63,805 nt of DNA from Phycisphaeraceae bacterium (GCA_002704825.1 PAIY01000211.1:1-63805); one strand, 5' to 3'; numbered from the stretch's first letter, positions 1-10,089 are shown. Translations and numbers: made by a program. Notes: generated by a model from the letters alone, not told the origin.

Positions 1-2707
1 CGTCTTTGATGGCGGCAATGGCATCGCGACATTGACTTGAAGCAGCATCTCGGATGTGTTGCATGTAAGCCTTGACGACAGGCCATGTTTGTTGGGTGAT
101 GAGGCTTTTGAGTTCACGCATGCCGATGGTGTTGGCAGCCATCGCTGCGCGGATGTCGGCAATGTTCTCCTGCGGTGCGCGGGAGGGGTAGGGACCTGAC
201 GTCAACGCGGATCGCAAGGCAGCTTCGTCAAAGTGTCCATTCCGCGCCAGTCGGAGATTGCTGAAAACCACGCCCTCTTCCGCGAGATTTTTGGCAAAGG
301 GGAATGTCGAACCCGGCCGTGCGCCGCCAATCTCAGCGTGATGCGCTCGGCTGGCGGTGAAGAACTGTAACTGCTCACCGGCATCATCAAACACCGGCGT
401 GATCACCGTCAGGTCAGGCAAATGCGAACCACCCATGTCCGGGTTGTTCGATAAGTACACATCACCGGGCTGGATGTCTGTGACATGTTCAAGCAAGCCT
501 TTCACCGTCGCACCCATCGCGCCAAGATGCACCGGGATATGCGGGGCATTGACGACCAACTCACCGTTGCGATCAAGAATCGCACAGGAAAAATCCAATC
601 GCTCTTTGACGTTCACCGACAGGGATGTCCGCTGCAAGGTCAAGCCCATTTGTGTTGCGATGTGCGTAAAGTGATTGTTGAATAACTCCAGGCGAATCGG
701 ATCACGGGCGGAGTTCATCGCCGCATGTTCATCGGGCTTGGCATGGTCGGTTAACAGCAAGTGAAAATGCTCAGTGACCTTGGCAGACCAGCCCGGATCA
801 ACCACGATGGTACTCAGGTCTTCGTAGATCACCGCAGGGCCTTGAAGCTCATCACCGGGCAATAGGTACTCACGCTCATAGCAGTCTGCCTGGTGCGGCT
901 TGGCATCAAAGTACACCGTCGTTTGCGAAGTCGGTTTTGCTTGACGTTGTGTAATGGTTTGTCTTGGTGATGCGGGTTTGGGCATGTGGCCGGTGACTTC
1001 AAGGCGGAGTGTGAGGATTTGAATGTCACGGTCGGTATGTGCGTGACCGTAAAGCTGCTGATGCATTTTCTCAAACGCAGCAGCCCAGTTGCCGTCATCC
1101 GGTTGGGCGATGGTGATAGGCGTTTGCTCGCCGACATAGCGCAGGTCAAGAAGCATCATGGGCGGATCGATATGTTCCGCTGCGACGCCTTCCTGTTGGA
1201 CTTGTTTTTGCAGATCGTTTGCCAATTGCTCGCAGGTTGGCAGAAGGTCAGCCAGGGTTTGCTCGCTGAGTGTTTGGAGAATGGTTTGTTCTGCAAAACG
1301 TTTGATGTCTGCCATGCTGATGCCGTGTGCACTGAGGACACCGGCGAGTGGGTGAAGCAGAATATGCTGCATTTTCAGGGATCTTGCGATCGCGCAGGCA
1401 TGTTGGGCAGCGGCACCCCCAAAGGCAACGAGCACGTGATCCGCGGGGTTATAGCCACGGGCGGTACTGATGCGTTTGATGGCTGACGCCATTTTGAGAT
1501 TGGCAACGCGCGTAAAACCGTCTGCGATTTGATGCAGTGACAGGTTTTGATCCATGCGTGAAGCGAGTTGGGTGAGACGTTGTTTGACCGCATCAAGATC
1601 AAGTTCAAACGGGAAGCGTGCCGGATCAATCTTACCATTGAACAGGTTGATATCGGTGATCGCCAGCGGACCGTCTTTGCCGTAACACGCGGGGCCGGGG
1701 TCCGCACCAGCACTCTCCGGGCCGACGGTTAGACGCTGGCCGGCAAAGTCACAGATCGAGCCCCCGCCTGCAGCGACGGTGTGAATCGCGAGCATGGGCG
1801 TGACCACGCGAATGTCATCAATCTGTCCTGAGTATTCGTATTCATAGCGTCCGTCGTAGCGACTCACATCGGTACTCGTTCCACCCATGTCAAAACCGAT
1901 GGCCTGCGAAAAACCGGCTTGCGTGGATGCGTTGGCAAAACCGACAACGCCACCTGCCGGACCTGAAAGCAGGGAGTCTTTACCCGCGAAGTGCTGCCAA
2001 TGCACCATCGCGCCCGCAGAGGTCATCACTTTCATGTTACCGAGTTGCTTACTGAGATTGGCAAGGTACGATCTGATCACCGGTGAGAGATACGCATCAA
2101 GCACCGTGGTGTCGAAGCGATCCAACGCCTTGATCGTAGGCGAGATTTCCGAGGAGACGCAGACCTGTTTGAATCCCATTTGCCGAGCCAACGCTGCGAT
2201 GCGCTGTTCGTGGGTGTCATTGAGATAGCTGTGAAGCAGGCCGATGGCAAGACTGTCAATACCACGCGCTTTGAGATCGGAGAGGATGTCAATGACCTGC
2301 TTTTCATCCAGTGGTGTGAGGACGTTTCCTGTTGCATCAAGGCGTTCATCCAACTCAACGACATGTTCATGAAGCAGGGGATGCTTTTGGATGTCCAGCG
2401 CGAAGAGATCCGGCCGAGCCTGCGTGCCGATGGCAAGAAGGTCAGCAAAACCGCGCGTGGTGATCAGGGCAACCGAAGCGCCGTTGCGTTCAAGTAAAGC
2501 GTTGGTGCCACGCGTGGTCCCCAGGTGCACGCTGACCGCTGGCATGGGGGTATCGTTGGGCCATTTCATCAACGCACGGATGGCCGTCACCGGCGAATCG
2601 TCACTGCTGAGTACCTTCGTGCGATGGTATCGGCCGTGTGGGTCCATGCCGATGCAATCGGTAAACGTCCCGCCGACATCAATCCAGAATGTCCAGTTTC
2701 CTGCCAT
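1..2707 (-). CDS. Hydantoinase / 5-oxoprolinase-type fusion protein (HyuA-HyuB), 3' end cut off
   Basis: The minus-strand frame opens with ATG at 2707 and stays open to the window edge, giving about 902 residues without a stop. The start reads MAGNWTFWIDVGGTFTDCIG, the phosphate-binding DVGGTFTD motif of hydantoinase A proteins. Further in are the family motifs FDMGGTSTDVS and AGGGSICDF and the stretch GPESAGADPGPACYG. From about plus-position 715 downward the frame enters a hydantoinase B domain (NNHFTHIATQMG, then SNNPDMGGSHLPD). Family members hydrolyse 5-oxoproline, hydantoins or related cyclic amides using ATP in the cytoplasm. A and B fused in one chain is the layout of 5-oxoprolinases, usually about 1,200-1,300 residues, so roughly the last quarter is outside the window. 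The gene diverges from a LacI regulator and may share its operators. The substrate cannot be read from the sequence. Confidence 0.9.
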   Translation of the reverse strand, partial: MAGNWTFWIDVGGTFTDCIGMDPHGRYHRTKVLSSDDSPVTAIRALMKWPNDTPMPAVSVHLGTTRGTNALLERNGASVALITTRGFADLLAIGTQARPDLFALDIQKHPLLHEHVVELDERLDATGNVLTPLDEKQVIDILSDLKARGIDSLAIGLLHSYLNDTHEQRIAALARQMGFKQVCVSSEISPTIKALDRFDTTVLDAYLSPVIRSYLANLSKQLGNMKVMTSAGAMVHWQHFAGKDSLLSGPAGGVVGFANASTQAGFSQAIGFDMGGTSTDVSRYDGRYEYEYSGQIDDIRVVTPMLAIHTVAAGGGSICDFAGQRLTVGPESAGADPGPACYGKDGPLAITDINLFNGKIDPARFPFELDLDAVKQRLTQLASRMDQNLSLHQIADGFTRVANLKMASAIKRISTARGYNPADHVLVAFGGAAAQHACAIARSLKMQHILLHPLAGVLSAHGISMADIKRFAEQTILQTLSEQTLADLLPTCEQLANDLQKQVQQEGVAAEHIDPPMMLLDLRYVGEQTPITIAQPDDGNWAAAFEKMHQQLYGHAHTDRDIQILTLRLEVTGHMPKPASPRQTITQRQAKPTSQTTVYFDAKPHQADCYEREYLLPGDELQGPAVIYEDLSTIVVDPGWSAKVTEHFHLLLTDHAKPDEHAAMNSARDPIRLELFNNHFTHIATQMGLTLQRTSLSVNVKERLDFSCAILDRNGELVVNAPHIPVHLGAMGATVKGLLEHVTDIQPGDVYLSNNPDMGGSHLPDLTVITPVFDDAGEQLQFFTASRAHHAEIGGARPGSTFPFAKNLAEEGVVFSNLRLARNGHFDEAALRSALTSGPYPSRAPQENIADIRAAMAANTIGMRELKSLITQQTWPVVKAYMQHIRDAASSQCRDAIAAIKD

Positions 2708-2877
2708 GGGCAGTCATTATAGGTTGCCAGAGATTTGATGCTGGCAAGGGCAGGAGATTGGAATGGATGGGCGATTCTATTTGGAATGTAAATTAATTTA
2801 TATCAGATGGATATAGATTACTGAGATTGGTTGGGATCGTCGAGATCAATCCTTTGAATCCGACAAAACCCCAAAGA

Positions 2878-2891
2878 CTTCAACGTTGAAG
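2878..2891. promoter_or_regulatory. Palindromic operator copy 1 (LacI-type, central CG)
   Basis: CTTCAACGTTGAAG is a perfect 14-bp palindrome with the central AACGTT typical of LacI/GalR operators. Its centre is 23 bp from that of a second copy at 2900-2915. Both lie between the divergent hydantoinase and LacI genes. Confidence 0.7.
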
Positions 2892-2899
2892 CTTGACTT

Positions 2900-2915
2900 C
2901 CTTCAACGTTGAAGG
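2900..2915. promoter_or_regulatory. Palindromic operator copy 2 (LacI-type, central CG)
   Basis: CCTTCAACGTTGAAGG is a perfect 16-bp palindrome containing the same 12-bp core as copy 1. Two near-identical palindromes about two helical turns apart suggest cooperative binding by the LacI-family protein encoded immediately downstream, so autoregulation is likely. Confidence 0.7.
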
Positions 2916-3039
2916 AATAATCAAGTGTTAAGCCAATGCGGTTGATCAGAGGCCTTTGGGCGTGGGGGAGTCGGGCCGGATTCAAGCCGTTGGCAAGCTG
3001 AGTTGGACACGAGATTTTCACGCAGTATCGGGAAGTGAC

Positions 3040-4176
3040 ATGACCACACGCTTGGTTGACATCGCGGAAAAAGCAGGCGTCAGTGCCTCTGCCGTCAGTC
3101 GTGTGCTGCGCAATCCCGGCAAGAAAATCGACATCAGCCAGGACGCCCGGGATCGCATTGTCCGCATTGCTCAGGAACTCAACTACCGACCGCATGCTGG
3201 CGCCCGGTCGATGAAGAACAAGAAGTTCGACGCGGTGGGTGTGCTTGCCAACCCGATCGGCGGATGTGATGGGGCGTTGATTCAATTGCTCCCGTATCAC
3301 CGTGCGTTGATTCAGCAACTGAGTAAACATCAACTCAACGTCATCATCATGAGTACCGGCGGGGACACCCTCCCCGAGCAGGACATTCCATCACAGATGA
3401 CCGACCGACGCTTTGATGGGCTGGTGGTCACCGTCGATGTCAATGATAAACTCGAGCAGGCCATCAATGCGCTGGATATCCCCATTCTCTGGCTCAACAG
3501 TCAGAAACGGCGTGGCATGAACACCATCTGTCCCGACGACCGCATGCTCGGCTATCTCAACGCACTGGCACTGCTTGCCATTGGGCATCGCAAAATCGCG
3601 GTGTGTAATGCATCACAATGTCAGTCCTTTGACCAGCATCGACTCGAAGGCTTTTGTCATGCACACAAGCAGTTCGGCATCACCCCCGACCCAACCGTCA
3701 AGCAAAATGTCCAACGTCATGAACACACCCAGCAGTTCCAAACGCTCATGGCCCAACAGGACGATCCCTACACGGCCTACGTCGGCATGAACCCGATGAT
3801 CTCCGAATGTCTTGGAGCATATATGCTTCGCCATCGCTGTTTTCCCGGGCAGGATATGGCGCTCGTCAGCATGGACCGCGGTGAATGGGAATATCTCTAC
3901 CCATGCATCTCCGGCATGCAGGTTCCGGGCGTAACACTCGGCCATGTCGCTGCGGATCGCTTTGACAGCATCATCAAAAAACGCAGGACCGGCAAGGATC
4001 ATTATGACATCGCCCCCCAATGGCACGGCGGTGAAACACTAACGCCCGGCAATGACAGTCACGAAGCACGCGTCCTCTGTGATGAATTAATGCAGCCCGA
4101 CGCTGACATTCTCAAAGTACTCAAACACTGGATCGACCCGAACTGGATCACCCAGGATGCTACCCAACACCGATGA
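3040..4176 (+). CDS. LacI-family transcriptional regulator
   Basis: The 378-residue protein starts MTTRLVDIAEKAGVSASAVS, the classic LacI helix-turn-helix at the very N-terminus, followed by the hinge region (LNYRPHAGARSM) and a periplasmic-binding-protein-like sensor to the C-terminus. Such proteins are cytoplasmic repressors released by a sugar or related ligand. I chose ATG 3040 because GGGAAG lies just upstream and because LacI proteins begin within a few residues of the HTH; an earlier in-frame ATG at 2956 would add an unlikely tail. Its stop is 24 bases before a prepilin gene, which is followed after 30 bases by a GH2-like enzyme, so the three probably form one operon. Two palindromes upstream are its likely binding sites. 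The effector is unknown. Confidence 0.9.
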   Translation: MTTRLVDIAEKAGVSASAVSRVLRNPGKKIDISQDARDRIVRIAQELNYRPHAGARSMKNKKFDAVGVLANPIGGCDGALIQLLPYHRALIQQLSKHQLNVIIMSTGGDTLPEQDIPSQMTDRRFDGLVVTVDVNDKLEQAINALDIPILWLNSQKRRGMNTICPDDRMLGYLNALALLAIGHRKIAVCNASQCQSFDQHRLEGFCHAHKQFGITPDPTVKQNVQRHEHTQQFQTLMAQQDDPYTAYVGMNPMISECLGAYMLRHRCFPGQDMALVSMDRGEWEYLYPCISGMQVPGVTLGHVAADRFDSIIKKRRTGKDHYDIAPQWHGGETLTPGNDSHEARVLCDELMQPDADILKVLKHWIDPNWITQDATQHR

Positions 4177-4200
4177 GTCCACCCGCACTGGAGGTTCGCC

Positions 4201-4935
4201 ATGCATAAGCATCAACCAACATATTTTTACTGCAAATCAAGGGGTTTTACGCTCATTGAGTTACTCGTTGTGATTTCCATCATCAGCCTGCTCATTGCAA
4301 TCCTGCTTCCCGCATTGGCCTCGGCTCGTGCGACATCACAACGCATCAAATGCGCGACCGGTGAACGTCAGATCGGCTTGGCCATCTTCATGTATGCTGA
4401 CAGTTTTCGTGACTACGTCCCACGTGTCGGTCGCGTGGGCACCGTCTGGGAACACACCAACATCTGGAGCAGCAATGTCAGTGACCCATGGTCGCGCGTC
4501 CTTATGGAAAACGACTTCATCAAGGAACCGGCAGGCCGAACCGCGGGCACGTTCCCACGCACGCAGCATCCGTTTTACTGCCCATCGGATAACTCTGATT
4601 ATGGTGGCGGGTCCAATGCCGGGAAACGCAGCTACAGCTTGAGTGAAGCCTATGTCTGGAACGGCACGGTGACCACACCCAAACGACGCAGTGATATCGT
4701 TTCACCTGCCAATGTCATGTTGACCGCGGAAGACTCGGGCGTCTATCACTTTGCCCTGGGCGGCAGTGCTGTCGGTTACTACCACTTTAAATCACTGGAC
4801 GGCACATCATCCGTCGGCATGAATTATCACCACCTGGGGGACACCGCCAACATCCTCTTTGGTGATGGGCATGTGCAGGCTGCGGATCGTGAAGCAGCGG
4901 GCAACTATATCTTCAAAAACGCAGATCTCCCTTGA
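4201..4935 (+). CDS. Type IV pilin-like (DUF1559/pseudopilin-like) protein, sugar locus 1
   Basis: The 244-residue protein has a short basic leader (MHKHQPTYFYCKSRG) followed by [20 protein letters not shown]. That is a prepilin peptidase cleavage site (G|F, with Glu at mature position 5) and a hydrophobic assembly helix. The rest is a soluble domain with a motif near the C-terminus, H-x2-GDTANILFGDGH, of the H-X9-DG kind seen in planctomycete prepilin-like families. It should sit in the cytoplasmic membrane or a pseudopilus facing the periplasm. GGAGG precedes the ATG by a few bases. It lies between a LacI regulator and a giant secreted glycosidase, and the same arrangement recurs twice in this window, which suggests a role tied to carbohydrate use rather than motility. 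The actual function is unknown. Confidence 0.85.
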   Translation: MHKHQPTYFYCKSRGFTLIELLVVISIISLLIAILLPALASARATSQRIKCATGERQIGLAIFMYADSFRDYVPRVGRVGTVWEHTNIWSSNVSDPWSRVLMENDFIKEPAGRTAGTFPRTQHPFYCPSDNSDYGGGSNAGKRSYSLSEAYVWNGTVTTPKRRSDIVSPANVMLTAEDSGVYHFALGGSAVGYYHFKSLDGTSSVGMNYHHLGDTANILFGDGHVQAADREAAGNYIFKNADLP

Positions 4936-4965
4936 TCTGTTTGAAAAGACACACAGGATCACATC

Positions 4966-7900
4966 ATGTTTGCAATCTTTCGATTGACGATGATCGCTTC
5001 GATCATCACCGCGGTCACTCTGCCTACACTCCACGCGCAAGTTCAACTCCAACCCTTGGAGCGTGAATATCAATCCGCTGTGGATGACACGGTAACCGTC
5101 CCGCTGAGCTTCCTGAATCTCGAGTCCCAATCGCAAACCGTCACCGGCCTGTGGCGATGGATCAGTTATCAGCAGCAGGTCATTGCAACAGGCAAACTCG
5201 ATGCGATCACCATTGATGCCAAACAGACGTCAGTCCAGCAACTCAAGCTCCCCGTCGGGACATCCACACATTACAAACTCGTTGTCGATTGGTCGTTTGC
5301 AGGACACACGCAGCAGGGCATTCTGGATATCACCACCGACGCACCTAAAGCACAATCACCGACATTACTACTCAGTGGACATTGGCAGCAGGCGCAGACC
5401 AAAGGCTTCTGGCCATTTGCAAAAGACAAACGTGATGCGATTCCTGACATCCCAATGGATTTGAAATTCAAGGACGTTGACCTGCCACGCAATGTCGCCG
5501 CGACATCGGATAAGGCAGGGCGGATTCACTGGTACCGCAAGCAACTGACATTGCCCGATTGGTTAAAAGGTGATCGTTACGAACTTAAGTTCGATGGCAT
5601 TGGTAAACGCGCTCACATCTGGGTCAACAACAAGCACATCGCTTATCTCGAAGGCGCCTGGACGACCTACCGATTGGATATCACCGAGGCGCTGCACGTT
5701 GATGGGAAGAATCAGATTCTCATTGCTGCAGCTGATCACACCGCACAAAAGCAGGACCCCAAACGCGGGACGAAATTCAACTGGCCTGTCGGACACAAAG
5801 GCAATGCTCTGGCAGGTGTGTATGACCATTGCTATCTCACCGCCACGTCGGATACCTGCATTGATCATTGGCAGTGGCAACTGGATCACGACAACAATCA
5901 ACTGCAAATCAAGGCACTTTTGGTCAACGCGTCCAAGACCACGTTAACCAACAAAGCAGCGTTGCAGGTCCAACTTGTCGATGATGACAAGATCGCCTTC
6001 GTCACGCAGCAGGATGTTCAGATTCCTGCAGGCGGCCAGCTACTGGTCATGCTCAACATGGATATCACCGACGCCAAACGCTGGTGGCCTGCCATGACCG
6101 ATGCCCCGGGGACTCCTTTCCTTTATGGCATCAAACTCAATCTCAAGCAGGGCGATCAACTGCTTCACCAGATTCACGATCGCATCGGTCTTCGCAGCAT
6201 TCAGGTCAAAGAGGGGTTGTATGTCATCAACGGTGTTCCCATTCACCCCGTCGCACGTGGCATGGGCGGTTGGACCGGTGCGCGATCTTGGGCCAACGCT
6301 CGCAAAGTCACCGGCCCAGGTTATGGCGATATCTCCCGCATTCACTGCAATCCGTTGACGATCAACGTGGTTCAGGCTGCAGAGGAGTCCGGCCACCTCA
6401 TCCAATTGGAAACATCATTCACAGCCAGCGGGTATCAGTATCCATTGGACGATCCGGACTTCTGGGAGAACTTCCGCACGCAGACCAGCAAGCTCATCGA
6501 CACCTATCAGAATCTTGCTTCGGTGGTCTCGCTGAGTCTGTCCAATGAAGTGTTTCTCTGCGGTGCAGAGCGATATCCCAAGTCGTTGGATCAGATGGCA
6601 GCCATCTGGCGGTGGTCTACGGATCGCGCGCCGGATTGGCCGGTGGTGGTCAATGGTGATGGTGATCTGCGGGGCAGGATTGCAACGAGCAATCTGCATT
6701 ATCCAAGGCATCTTTCGCGACATCCCCTCTTGCCGATGTCCGCGTATTGGCTCGAACATGATGTTGAGCAGAAGCTTGATTTGTATCCCGGTTCCTTTAC
6801 GTGGAAACAGGATCAATTGCTTGAGATTGGCGAGGACCAATGGAACGGTTTTTCGGCTTGGCCGCACGGTTGTGCGATCATGGCAGGTGATCAGGCTTAT
6901 GCCAATGACGAAGCCGCGTTGGCCGGACATGATGCAGCAGCGATCCAGTACATGCTCGGGTATCGCGATGCAGGTGTCGCATATCACCAGCCATGGTCCA
7001 AGACCAGTGATCGCGCCCGCGCCTATGCCAATCAACCCATCGCGGCTTATCTCGTGGATCAGTACGCAACGACGCAACCCGGTTCAACTCTCAGTTGGCA
7101 GGTTAATGTGTTTAACGATGCATTGATCAAACATGAATTGACTTTACGCGCCCAAAGCAGTCTGTTTGATGTGACGTTGGATAAGCCCATTGTCCTTGAT
7201 CCAGCACAGAAAAAAAGGGTGTCGCTGCGTCTTGTCATCCCTGAAAAACTTGCGGACACCGATGTGCCATGGACATTGACGTTAACGGATAGCACAGGCA
7301 AGGTGCGTTTTACGGATCAACACACCTTGCGCATCCGAAACCGTGCTACGATCAAGCAGCCTGCGACCGCGTTGTATGTCATGCAGGGGGATGGTCGACT
7401 GGTTTCAACACTTAAAAAACTTAAGCTCAACTATCAAAAAATCACGGATTTTACAGCCCTTTCTGACATCAAAGCCGGACTCCTGCTGGTGGGGGCCAAT
7501 GTTGCGCTGCAAGGTTGTAACAGTCACGATCGTGATGCGTTGGCAGCGTTTACCCAACGTGGTGGCAAGGTCATGTTCTTTACTCAGGATCAATATCCCT
7601 CATGGTCCATGGTCCCGGCACGTGTCAGTCAGGACACTGGCCATGATGCAACGTTGGCGCATGTCTCAGTCAAAGACCATCCGGTTTTGGCGGGTTTAGC
7701 CAGTGAAGATTTTCAGTATTGGCCCAACGGTCATCGCGTGAGTCGCAACGACTTTTACAAATCCCAATCCGATGGCGTGCTGTCACTTTTAACCACCGGT
7801 GGGCGTATTGGTTTGGCCTGGTCGCCACTGCTGTATCTGCCTTCAGGTCAGGGTTGGTTTGTCATGAGTCAGCTGGATTTACTTAACCCCTTTGAGACAC

Positions 7901-10089
7901 ATCCAACACCATCGCGCCTGCTTGCCAACGTGTTCACGCTGTCGGATCAGTCGCAGGTCAAACAGACCGCCAAGCTGTATCTGATAGGCCAATCGCCAGC
8001 ATGGGAGTCTGCTTTGGAGAAGGTGGGCATTGCGTATCACCGACTTGAATCTCCACAGCAGCTTGATGCCTTGGGGACAAACCATTGGTTGCTCATTCCT
8101 GATGGACAATGGGCAGAACCATGGACGCAGCCCGTCATGGCATATATCCAGAAGGGGGGCAAACTCTGGTTGATGGATTGGCAATCCGCGGGCTTTGATC
8201 AACTCGATCAACAGTACGGCATTCGCCCACTCAAACGTGACCTCAGTGATTACCGTCTGGCAATGAACACCCAACATCCCTATCTCAACCAACTCATGGG
8301 CTATGACTGTTTCTGGGCTCAGCCCACGCAGGGTGACCCCAAGCCCTATACCCATATCGCACGTTTTGCCCTGGTGGATTATGATCCCAAATCCACACGC
8401 ATTGAACTAACGGAAATGAAACTCGACACGGCGGGAACCCAAGACACGCTGAGCACATGGTGCGTTCCCAAGAGCTATTCCCGTGTGTTCAACTTCAAGA
8501 ACACCAAGCAGAATCTCCAATGGACTGTCCCTGCTGACAAGGAAGGCACGTACTACGTCGGCATTCAAGGTCGGGTTGCACATCGCATCCCAAAGAAAGT
8601 CGAGCAACTCTCCGTTGCCTATCTCACCGAACCGTTCTCATGGAGTCTTGCAAAACATTATGTTCTCAAACGCAATGGGCAGGCGATTGATCTACAGACA
8701 TCCGGTGATCAGGTGCAGGTTCCCGTTGTCGCAGACGGTTGGGCGATGCCGTATGGCAGCATGGTCAGCTTCAAACCCATCACGCTCAACGCAGGCGATG
8801 TCCTTTCCATTCACACCACCCAGGCAGGCAGTGAATGGGTCGCGGGGCTTGATCTGTATCGACCGCGCACCGACAGTCGCATCCAGAGTCTCACTCAGCC
8901 GGCGGTGCTCAATGTGTTGCAGGTTGGCCAAGGCCAGGTGCTGCTTGACGGGATTCATTGGCAAGGTGGTTTTGATCACGCGGACCGTTTGGCCACGATG
9001 ATGCTCAACAATCTGGCGTCGGGTATGGGCCTTGATTTCAAAGCCTATCAACCCAAACTTCACACCGGGTCAGTCAGCAGTAAGCTCATGGCAGATGATG
9101 CCAAACTCACGCAGGATGCAGGTCTGCCGACGCTGCATACCGATGGGACACGCAATCTGCATACACCGTTTACGTCTGCTGTTGCACTCAAGCAGCCGGG
9201 GCAGTGGGGTGTCTGGACCGTGCCACAAACCTTGGCAGCGGGGCCGTACCAATTGCGCGTGATCGCGCGTGTCAGTAACACATCCCCCAAGGCGCCGGAC
9301 CTGGCAAAACACTATGTTTTTAAGCACAACGGTCAGATCAAACCCCTGGTCTTTGATCCGAATCTCGGCCAACCGTTTGTTGCCTTGCAGGCCAGGGGAT
9401 GGGCGGTCGTCTATGGCACACTTCGCAGTGAAGACCTGTTATCACTTGCCCCCGGTGATAAAATCGCAGTGGGCTTAAAACACAGTGGCACGGCATTCGT
9501 CCCGCAGATTCAATTGGTTCACCGTGATGATCTGGTGCAAACCCAACCGTTGAAAATCACAGGCGGCTTACCCATCAAACTCAACCGCACCATCCATGTG
9601 AACTGGGCTGACATTGATCAGACCCTCGCGTTGGATCAGAGCATTGCACTGTGCCCCGAACACAAGACGCTTGAACTTCAGTCTGCTAATGGCAAGTTTA
9701 ACCGACTCTACATTGCCCAGAGTTTCTACCATCCCTGGACGGACTTTGCAGGCCAATCCGCGGACAAGCCGGTCGCACGTTGTACGGTCACCTATGCGGA
9801 TCAGAGCCGTGAAAGCTTTGACGTGATTTACTATCAGCATGTCACCATGCCGTTGGACGCTCAGCCGAACTTGCCGCAGGCCAAGTTGCTTTGGCAGGAC
9901 CGCCAACCCTATGACCGATTCCTGGATGACTTGACGGGACAGAAGGGACGTTGGATTCAAATGCAGCATCCGACGCCGATTTATGGCATGCATTGGGACA
10001 ACCCACACCCGCAAAAGTCCGTGGAGAAAATTCAAATGCAGATGCTCCAGGGGGGCGTACTCTGCCTGTTTGATGTCCGGGCACAATGA
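4966..10089 (+). CDS. Very large secreted GH2-like glycoside hydrolase
   Basis: This 1707-residue protein has a signal peptide (about residues 1-25, ending LHAQ). A GH2-type N-terminal jelly-roll lies at about 136-285 (HWYRKQLTLP, HIWVNNKHIAYLEGAWTTY), then an Ig-like linker and a TIM-barrel-like region. SLSNEVF places Asn-Glu (Glu528) where clan GH-A enzymes keep the acid/base. LLEIGEDQW (Glu620 or Glu623) is a candidate nucleophile site. After about residue 800 come two stretches resembling glutamine-amidotransferase-like folds (GGKVMFFTQDQ near 865, GGKLWLMDW near 1065), then roughly 500 residues of beta-rich sequence, perhaps carbohydrate-binding. GH2 members are usually 600-1,100 residues, so this is unusually long. 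It is last in the LacI-prepilin operon. Likely role: beta-glycosidase acting outside the cytoplasmic membrane; the linkage is unknown. Confidence 0.8.
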   Translation: MFAIFRLTMIASIITAVTLPTLHAQVQLQPLEREYQSAVDDTVTVPLSFLNLESQSQTVTGLWRWISYQQQVIATGKLDAITIDAKQTSVQQLKLPVGTSTHYKLVVDWSFAGHTQQGILDITTDAPKAQSPTLLLSGHWQQAQTKGFWPFAKDKRDAIPDIPMDLKFKDVDLPRNVAATSDKAGRIHWYRKQLTLPDWLKGDRYELKFDGIGKRAHIWVNNKHIAYLEGAWTTYRLDITEALHVDGKNQILIAAADHTAQKQDPKRGTKFNWPVGHKGNALAGVYDHCYLTATSDTCIDHWQWQLDHDNNQLQIKALLVNASKTTLTNKAALQVQLVDDDKIAFVTQQDVQIPAGGQLLVMLNMDITDAKRWWPAMTDAPGTPFLYGIKLNLKQGDQLLHQIHDRIGLRSIQVKEGLYVINGVPIHPVARGMGGWTGARSWANARKVTGPGYGDISRIHCNPLTINVVQAAEESGHLIQLETSFTASGYQYPLDDPDFWENFRTQTSKLIDTYQNLASVVSLSLSNEVFLCGAERYPKSLDQMAAIWRWSTDRAPDWPVVVNGDGDLRGRIATSNLHYPRHLSRHPLLPMSAYWLEHDVEQKLDLYPGSFTWKQDQLLEIGEDQWNGFSAWPHGCAIMAGDQAYANDEAALAGHDAAAIQYMLGYRDAGVAYHQPWSKTSDRARAYANQPIAAYLVDQYATTQPGSTLSWQVNVFNDALIKHELTLRAQSSLFDVTLDKPIVLDPAQKKRVSLRLVIPEKLADTDVPWTLTLTDSTGKVRFTDQHTLRIRNRATIKQPATALYVMQGDGRLVSTLKKLKLNYQKITDFTALSDIKAGLLLVGANVALQGCNSHDRDALAAFTQRGGKVMFFTQDQYPSWSMVPARVSQDTGHDATLAHVSVKDHPVLAGLASEDFQYWPNGHRVSRNDFYKSQSDGVLSLLTTGGRIGLAWSPLLYLPSGQGWFVMSQLDLLNPFETHPTPSRLLANVFTLSDQSQVKQTAKLYLIGQSPAWESALEKVGIAYHRLESPQQLDALGTNHWLLIPDGQWAEPWTQPVMAYIQKGGKLWLMDWQSAGFDQLDQQYGIRPLKRDLSDYRLAMNTQHPYLNQLMGYDCFWAQPTQGDPKPYTHIARFALVDYDPKSTRIELTEMKLDTAGTQDTLSTWCVPKSYSRVFNFKNTKQNLQWTVPADKEGTYYVGIQGRVAHRIPKKVEQLSVAYLTEPFSWSLAKHYVLKRNGQAIDLQTSGDQVQVPVVADGWAMPYGSMVSFKPITLNAGDVLSIHTTQAGSEWVAGLDLYRPRTDSRIQSLTQPAVLNVLQVGQGQVLLDGIHWQGGFDHADRLATMMLNNLASGMGLDFKAYQPKLHTGSVSSKLMADDAKLTQDAGLPTLHTDGTRNLHTPFTSAVALKQPGQWGVWTVPQTLAAGPYQLRVIARVSNTSPKAPDLAKHYVFKHNGQIKPLVFDPNLGQPFVALQARGWAVVYGTLRSEDLLSLAPGDKIAVGLKHSGTAFVPQIQLVHRDDLVQTQPLKITGGLPIKLNRTIHVNWADIDQTLALDQSIALCPEHKTLELQSANGKFNRLYIAQSFYHPWTDFAGQSADKPVARCTVTYADQSRESFDVIYYQHVTMPLDAQPNLPQAKLLWQDRQPYDRFLDDLTGQKGRWIQMQHPTPIYGMHWDNPHPQKSVEKIQMQMLQGGVLCLFDVRAQ

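Larger units (their letters stand above)
2708..3039. other. Divergent intergenic region between hydantoinase and LacI genes
   Basis: This 332-base gap separates two divergent start codons. It is AT-rich near 2780-2820. From 2878 to 2915 it holds two copies of the same palindrome, listed separately. I see no credible small gene in it. An in-frame ATG at 2956 could extend the LacI protein by 28 residues. Those residues look like translated leader, and a purine-rich ribosome site lies just before 3040. Confidence 0.6.

Noticed and set aside
986-1486. Plus-strand open frames in 1-2700
   Set aside because: They are shadows of the continuous minus-strand hydantoinase frame, which has clear family motifs.
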